Positions 7,127-10,168 of a DNA stretch of 10,168 nucleotides are shown here, piece after piece. Location: the NCBI GenBank assembly GCA_903877345.1, contig CAIRDL010000350.1, positions 1 through 10,168 on the forward strand, in the 5' to 3' direction. The DNA comes from an uncultured Oscillochloris sp. (GTDB lineage: Bacteria; Chloroflexota; Chloroflexia; Chloroflexales; Chloroflexaceae). A model generated the notes under the pieces. That model worked only from the letters and a program-made list of their open reading frames with translations, had not been told where the DNA came from and searched no databases. The translations under genes were made by a program, and so were the position numbers. Within the stretch, counting starts at the first letter, position 1; the number at the start of each line of letters is the position of its first letter.

Positions 7127-7195
7127 CACCCAAACTGTCAAGTACCTGCGTACCTTGTCTAAGGCATGTTTCAAACTGAACGCGCCGATAAGGTT

Positions 7196-7233
7196 TTAGA
7201 TTGCAGATTTTCCGCAGCAAGACGCGGTACATT
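7196..7233. repeat. 35-bp spacer repeat, copy B, with right copy of the inverted 15-mer
   Basis: Bases 7199-7233 are copy B of the 35-bp repeat (see 7092-7126). Bases 7196-7210 (TTAGATTGCAGATTT) are the exact reverse complement of 3775-3789. Between copies A and B, 7127-7195 holds a direct GTACCT repeat (7142-7147, 7150-7155) and nothing else I can name. Confidence 0.65.
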
Positions 7234-7252
7234 TGCCACAATCTACAATCTA
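7197..7252 (-). terminator. possible stem-loop downstream of the PASTA kinase gene
   Basis: On the minus-strand transcript, bases 7252-7240 pair with 7209-7197 over 13 bp, with one G-U pair that forms only on that strand, around a 30-base loop. The stem begins about 24 bases after the kinase stop. The 3' side is followed by AAAACC, not a U-tract, so it may end or protect the kinase mRNA without being a classical terminator. Confidence 0.35.
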
Positions 7253-7271
7253 CAATCTACAATCTACAATC
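7238..7271. repeat. tandem heptamer array ACAATCT
   Basis: ACAATCT occurs four times in succession (7238-7265), followed by ACAATC (7266-7271). It is related in inverted orientation to the GATTGCA/GATTTTA units (reverse complement AGATTGT). It lies 5 bases downstream of the PASTA kinase stop codon in the minus direction. Confidence 0.85.
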
Positions 7272-7275
7272 CCCC

Positions 7276-9090
7276 TCACTCGGCCCGCTTCACTCCCAAC
7301 ACGATCTTGGTGCCACGGGGCACGAGATTGCCGTTCGCCAACCCACTGCCCTCGAGGGTTTGGGCGCTCACCACATCACCAACCGCGTAACGGTCATAGT
7401 CGGGCAGGCGGTCACGGCCCTGCGGGTCAATATAAACCAACTCGAGGCCCTGCGTATCGCGGATTAGCTTTTCGGCGGCGGCCTGTTGGATGCCGATCAC
7501 ATCGGGGAAGCGCACCACATCGCCTTGGCTGACCACCAGTTTGATCACTTGCCCCTGCGCCACCCGCAAGCCACTACTCGGCGCTTGGCTAAGCACGAAG
7601 CCCGCATCCACCTCCCGACTTGGGGCCTCATTCACCTCAACCGTGAAGCCGCTGCCCTCCAACCGTTGGCGTGCCAAAGCCACGGCGACCCGCTTCACAT
7701 CAGGCACCTCAATCAACCGTGGCCCCAAACTCACCGTATAGGTCACCGGCTGGTTCGGGGCAACCAGCGTACCTGGTGCGATCTCCTGGCTCACCACTTG
7801 CCCAATCGCCGCCGTCGGGTCGTTCACCTCGCGGCGCACCGGGAGGCACTGGCTCTGTTGCAGGGTCGTCGCCGCAACGTCCGCCGTGAGACCCACGAGG
7901 TTCGGCACCGCCACCTGTACCTCCGGGGTGTTGGTAGGCGCACGCAGTTCCACCGTCGCCGTGGGGTTTTCCGGCCGACTGCCGTTCCCGCTGTTGTTGC
8001 CGCCGCCCGCAAAAAGTTGCCCCAACGCGCCGGTTCCGATGAGGAAGACGAGGGCGAGGACCCCAGCGAGCACAACCATGCCCACCAGGAACACCCCGCA
8101 GCCGAGGCCATCTTGACGCGGAGCGCGGGCGGGAGTACTGCGGGGCGGCGGGATGGGCATCCGGCCAGTCGTCCCACCGGTGCCACCAGTGCCGCTGGAT
8201 CGCGGGGGCGGTGGCGGCGACGACGGCGGTTGGCCGCGTGCGGCCACCGCCTGGTTAATGGCCGTCTCTTGCTTGGCAAGTTGTCCATAGTTAGCCAGGA
8301 GTTGGGCGAACTCCTGGGCGCTCTGCGGACGCTGCGCCTGATCCTTTGCCAAAGTGCGCAGCACCAACGTCTCGAGGCCGGGCGGGATATTGGGATTGAG
8401 ACGGCGCGGCGACGGCGGCGGTTCGGCCACATGCTTCATCGCCACCGCCACGGCACTAGCGCCATCAAACGGCAGTTTGCCCGTCAGCATCTCGTAAAGC
8501 ACTACCCCCAGCGCGTAAACATCCGACCGTGGAGTAGCTTGACGACCCTGGGCCTGCTCAGGCGAAAGATAATCCACCGTGCCAAACGAAACGCCGGTCT
8601 CGGTCATCGCCGTGGAAAGATGACTTTTCGCGACGCCAAAGTCGGTAATGCGCGCCTGACCATCGGGGGTGACGATTACATTCTGGGGCTTCACATCGCG
8701 ATGCACCATACCCGCCCGGTGGGCCGCGTGGAGGCCACGGGCAATTTGTTCGGCGAGCCCGACGGCCCGTTCGATCGCGAGGGGCGCTTCGCCAGTAATC
8801 AGCGTCTTGAGGTCGGTTCCCTCGACATACTCCATCACAATGTAATGGGTGTCGCCATCCTTACCAACATCGTAAACATCAACAATATTCGGGTGCGACA
8901 ACATCGCCGCCGCCTGCGCCTCGTGGCGGAAACGTTCGAGGAAATCGGGTTGACCGAGGAAGTGCAAATGGGGAATCTTGATCGCGACTCGCCGGTTGAG
9001 CCGCAAATCACGACCAAGATAGATGCGGGCCATGCCGCCCTCACCCACTTTGCGCTCAAGCTCGTACCGTCCGTCGAGGACTTTCTGCAT
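7276..9090 (-). CDS. PASTA-domain Ser/Thr protein kinase (PknB-like)
   Basis: This is a 604-residue transmembrane kinase of the PknB/StkP type, which couples binding of cell-wall fragments or lipid II outside to phosphorylation inside. The kinase domain spans about 8-270: glycine loop GEGGMA (16-21), catalytic lysine in VAIK (K38), E57, HRDVKPQN (130-137, catalytic D132), DFG (150-152), GTVDYLSPEQ (170-179) and SDVYALG (D190). Threonines at 160, 163 and 165 in the activation loop are likely autophosphorylation sites. Residues 287-327 are a low-complexity Pro/Gly/Thr linker. One membrane helix (about 332-354) leads to a Ser/Asn/Thr-rich stalk and three PASTA domains (about 391-457, 458-522, 523-600), the last one longer and less regular. 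A stop codon lies in frame 10 codon-third bases upstream of the ATG at 9090, so this is the first possible ATG. There is no clear Shine-Dalgarno sequence. murJ lies upstream on the same strand, with a separate promoter between them. Confidence 0.95.
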   Translation of the reverse strand: MQKVLDGRYELERKVGEGGMARIYLGRDLRLNRRVAIKIPHLHFLGQPDFLERFRHEAQAAAMLSHPNIVDVYDVGKDGDTHYIVMEYVEGTDLKTLITGEAPLAIERAVGLAEQIARGLHAAHRAGMVHRDVKPQNVIVTPDGQARITDFGVAKSHLSTAMTETGVSFGTVDYLSPEQAQGRQATPRSDVYALGVVLYEMLTGKLPFDGASAVAVAMKHVAEPPPSPRRLNPNIPPGLETLVLRTLAKDQAQRPQSAQEFAQLLANYGQLAKQETAINQAVAARGQPPSSPPPPPRSSGTGGTGGTTGRMPIPPPRSTPARAPRQDGLGCGVFLVGMVVLAGVLALVFLIGTGALGQLFAGGGNNSGNGSRPENPTATVELRAPTNTPEVQVAVPNLVGLTADVAATTLQQSQCLPVRREVNDPTAAIGQVVSQEIAPGTLVAPNQPVTYTVSLGPRLIEVPDVKRVAVALARQRLEGSGFTVEVNEAPSREVDAGFVLSQAPSSGLRVAQGQVIKLVVSQGDVVRFPDVIGIQQAAAEKLIRDTQGLELVYIDPQGRDRLPDYDRYAVGDVVSAQTLEGSGLANGNLVPRGTKIVLGVKRAE

Positions 9091-9277
9091 CGGGGGGCGC
9101 TATTCCATCAAAACCCGGCCTCCAGCGAGCGACGTGCGAGTACCAAGACTGGCACGCAGGACTGCGAGGACGGGGCAATTTGCCTATGGGGCCAGCGTTG
9201 GCAAGGGACTGGGAGCCGCAGCGCCCTGGAGGGTGACGAGGAAGGTGCGGAAGAGGAAGGGCGAGCAAACCCCAAAC

Positions 9278-9306
9278 ATTATGGCACTATGCCGTTGTTG
9301 CGTCAA
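9278..9306 (-). promoter_or_regulatory. sigma70-type promoter for the PASTA kinase gene
   Basis: On the minus strand TTGACG (9306-9301) and CATAAT (9283-9278) are exactly 17 bases apart. Each matches the consensus at five of six positions. Transcription would start near 9270 and leave a leader of roughly 180 bases before the kinase ATG. The remaining spacer (9091-9277) shows no gene or clear structure. Confidence 0.6.
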
Positions 9307-9315
9307 TTGGCGTCA
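9300..9315 (-). promoter_or_regulatory. direct repeats TGACGC overlapping the -35 box
   Basis: TGACGC occurs at 9315-9310 and again at 9305-9300 on the minus strand, 10 bp apart, so both lie on the same face of the helix. The downstream copy overlaps the -35 box. This layout suits an activator or repressor binding site, but no known regulator is recognised. Confidence 0.4.
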
Positions 9316-9319
9316 TTTC

Positions 9320-9349
9320 GCGCTAGGGCTACCTCAACCGTTCTAGCGC
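9320..9349 (-). terminator. inverted repeat over the murJ stop codon
   Basis: GCGCTAG (9320-9326) and CTAGCGC (9343-9349) form a perfect 7-bp inverted repeat with a 16-base loop. The murJ stop codon lies inside one arm. No T-run follows on the minus strand (GAAATGACG), so termination is uncertain. Confidence 0.35.
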
Positions 9350-10168
9350 CGCAGCCGCCCCCGGATGGCCCCCAAGAAAAACCCCAGCGCCTCGATTCGC
9401 AAGGCCGCACTTAGGCCCAAGTAGCTCAGCGCCCCCACGCCCCCAGCCAGGGCAACACGGGGCAACGTGGGCAACGCAGCACCGAGCAGCGCAACCCCAA
9501 ACACCACGCCGCCCATCAGCCCAGCGGCCACAAGCCCCTTGACGGTCGCTTCGCCAAGCCGCAGCCCCCGCAACGGTACCGCCCGCGCAAGCAGCGCGTA
9601 CGTGATCAGCGCATGCCCGACCCATTGGGCCGCATTGCCCAACACCAGCGCCAAAAAGCCCAGGTGGGTAAACCAGAGCAGCGGCAAGGTCGCCAGAAGG
9701 TAACAGCCAATGGCCGCCCCCTGAATAAGATTCGGCGTCAGGGTGTTTTTTCGGGCGTAAAAGGCGAAAATGAGCACTTGGTCAAGAGCCGCTGCGGGCA
9801 ACCCTGGCAGGTAGCAACCCAGTGCCAGCGCCGTGATTGCCGTATCCTGGGCGGTAAAGGCTCCGCGCTCGAAAAGCAACCCGGTGAGCGGCTCCGCCAG
9901 CGCTGCCAGCCCCGCCGTCGCCGGAAGGATCAGCAGCAGCACCACCTTCAGCCCCATCGCCAGGGTCGCCCGAAAGCTCGCCTCATCGGCGGCGGCGCTC
10001 TGCCGCGACAGCGTGGGCAGCACCGCCAACGCCACCGCCGAGGCCACCAACCCCAGAGGAAACTGGATCAGCGTCGTCGCGTAGCGCATCGTGCCGAGGG
10101 CGGCGGGATACCCAGAGGCGAGCCAGCGGTCAATCAGGGTGCCGATAATCGAGAAGCCGATGCCCAAC
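9343..10168 (-). CDS. murJ: lipid II flippase MurJ (MviN family), C-terminal part
   Basis: MurJ moves the peptidoglycan precursor lipid II across the cytoplasmic membrane. The window holds the last 275 codons or so of a protein that is normally about 500 residues, so the 5' end lies beyond the right edge; a TTG near the edge is an internal leucine codon, not the start. Family features include the IDRWLASG...GTMRYATTLIQFPLGLVASAVALAVLPTLSR region, LILPATAGLAALAEPLTGLLFERGAF, and the FYARKNTLTPN segment, followed by hydrophobic helices consistent with the last membrane segments and a short basic tail (IRGRLRR). The reading frame is intact throughout. The PASTA kinase gene lies 252 bp downstream on the same strand; in mycobacteria the MurJ homologue is a target of PASTA-kinase signalling, which makes the pairing meaningful. 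Other flippase-like families (Wzx, MATE) share the fold, but the motifs favour MurJ. Confidence 0.9.
   Translation of the reverse strand, partial: LGIGFSIIGTLIDRWLASGYPAALGTMRYATTLIQFPLGLVASAVALAVLPTLSRQSAAADEASFRATLAMGLKVVLLLILPATAGLAALAEPLTGLLFERGAFTAQDTAITALALGCYLPGLPAAALDQVLIFAFYARKNTLTPNLIQGAAIGCYLLATLPLLWFTHLGFLALVLGNAAQWVGHALITYALLARAVPLRGLRLGEATVKGLVAAGLMGGVVFGVALLGAALPTLPRVALAGGVGALSYLGLSAALRIEALGFFLGAIRGRLRR

Noticed and set aside
7131..7143. Perfect TTGACA on the minus strand upstream of the sensor kinase gene as a promoter -35 box
   Set aside because: No acceptable -10 sequence lies 15-19 bases downstream; the sequence there is GC-rich.
7065..7271. CRISPR array in the repeat-rich spacer
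   Set aside because: The repeats are 7-bp direct tandem units without unique spacers, and no cas genes are nearby.
7486..9414. Very long open frame on the plus strand opposite the PASTA kinase gene
   Set aside because: The minus-strand protein has a complete kinase and PASTA domains. The antisense frame gives a His/Arg-rich product without recognisable motifs, as expected from a GC-rich gene read on the other strand.

Overview
The window looks like chromosomal DNA of a GC-rich bacterium, most likely a member of the Chloroflexota (Chloroflexales type). This rests on the gene set (an exopolyphosphatase-type HD domain fused to CHAD, a large GAF/PAS hybrid histidine kinase, a PASTA kinase) and on GC-rich genes separated by AT-rich spacers full of short heptamer repeats. 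The taxonomic call is an inference; no rRNA or other marker gene is present.

Layout. Bases 1-136 hold no recognisable gene, only a GC-rich hairpin (70-93). A short unrecognised gene (137-349, +) follows, then a 14-bp hairpin (369-414). Next come two plus-strand genes that probably work together: a CYTH triphosphate-tunnel protein (554-1171) and a protein joining a Ppx/GppA-like HD domain to a CHAD domain (1276-2781). They point to inorganic polyphosphate or other triphosphate substrates. From 2853 to the end every gene is on the minus strand: cobS (late cobalamin synthesis), a hybrid sensor histidine kinase of about 1,070 residues, a PknB-like Ser/Thr kinase with three PASTA domains, and the C-terminal half of a MurJ/MviN lipid II flippase that runs off the right edge.

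Spacers. The gaps at 3618-3785 and 7065-7275 carry tandem 7-bp repeats of three sequence types, a related pair of about 35-bp repeats and perfect inverted copies of one 15-mer on either side of the sensor kinase gene. The 252-bp gap between murJ and the PASTA kinase carries a good sigma70-type promoter (TTGACG-N17-CATAAT) reading towards the kinase, overlapped by two direct TGACGC repeats 10 bp apart.

Function. The MurJ-PASTA kinase pair suggests cell-wall precursor export and wall sensing encoded side by side. The CYTH/HD-CHAD pair suggests a polyphosphate-binding module. The hybrid kinase has no response regulator or output gene next to it in the window. I see no convincing new multi-gene defence or mobile system. 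The most unusual material is the repeat organisation around the sensor kinase gene and the architecture of the HD-CHAD protein.
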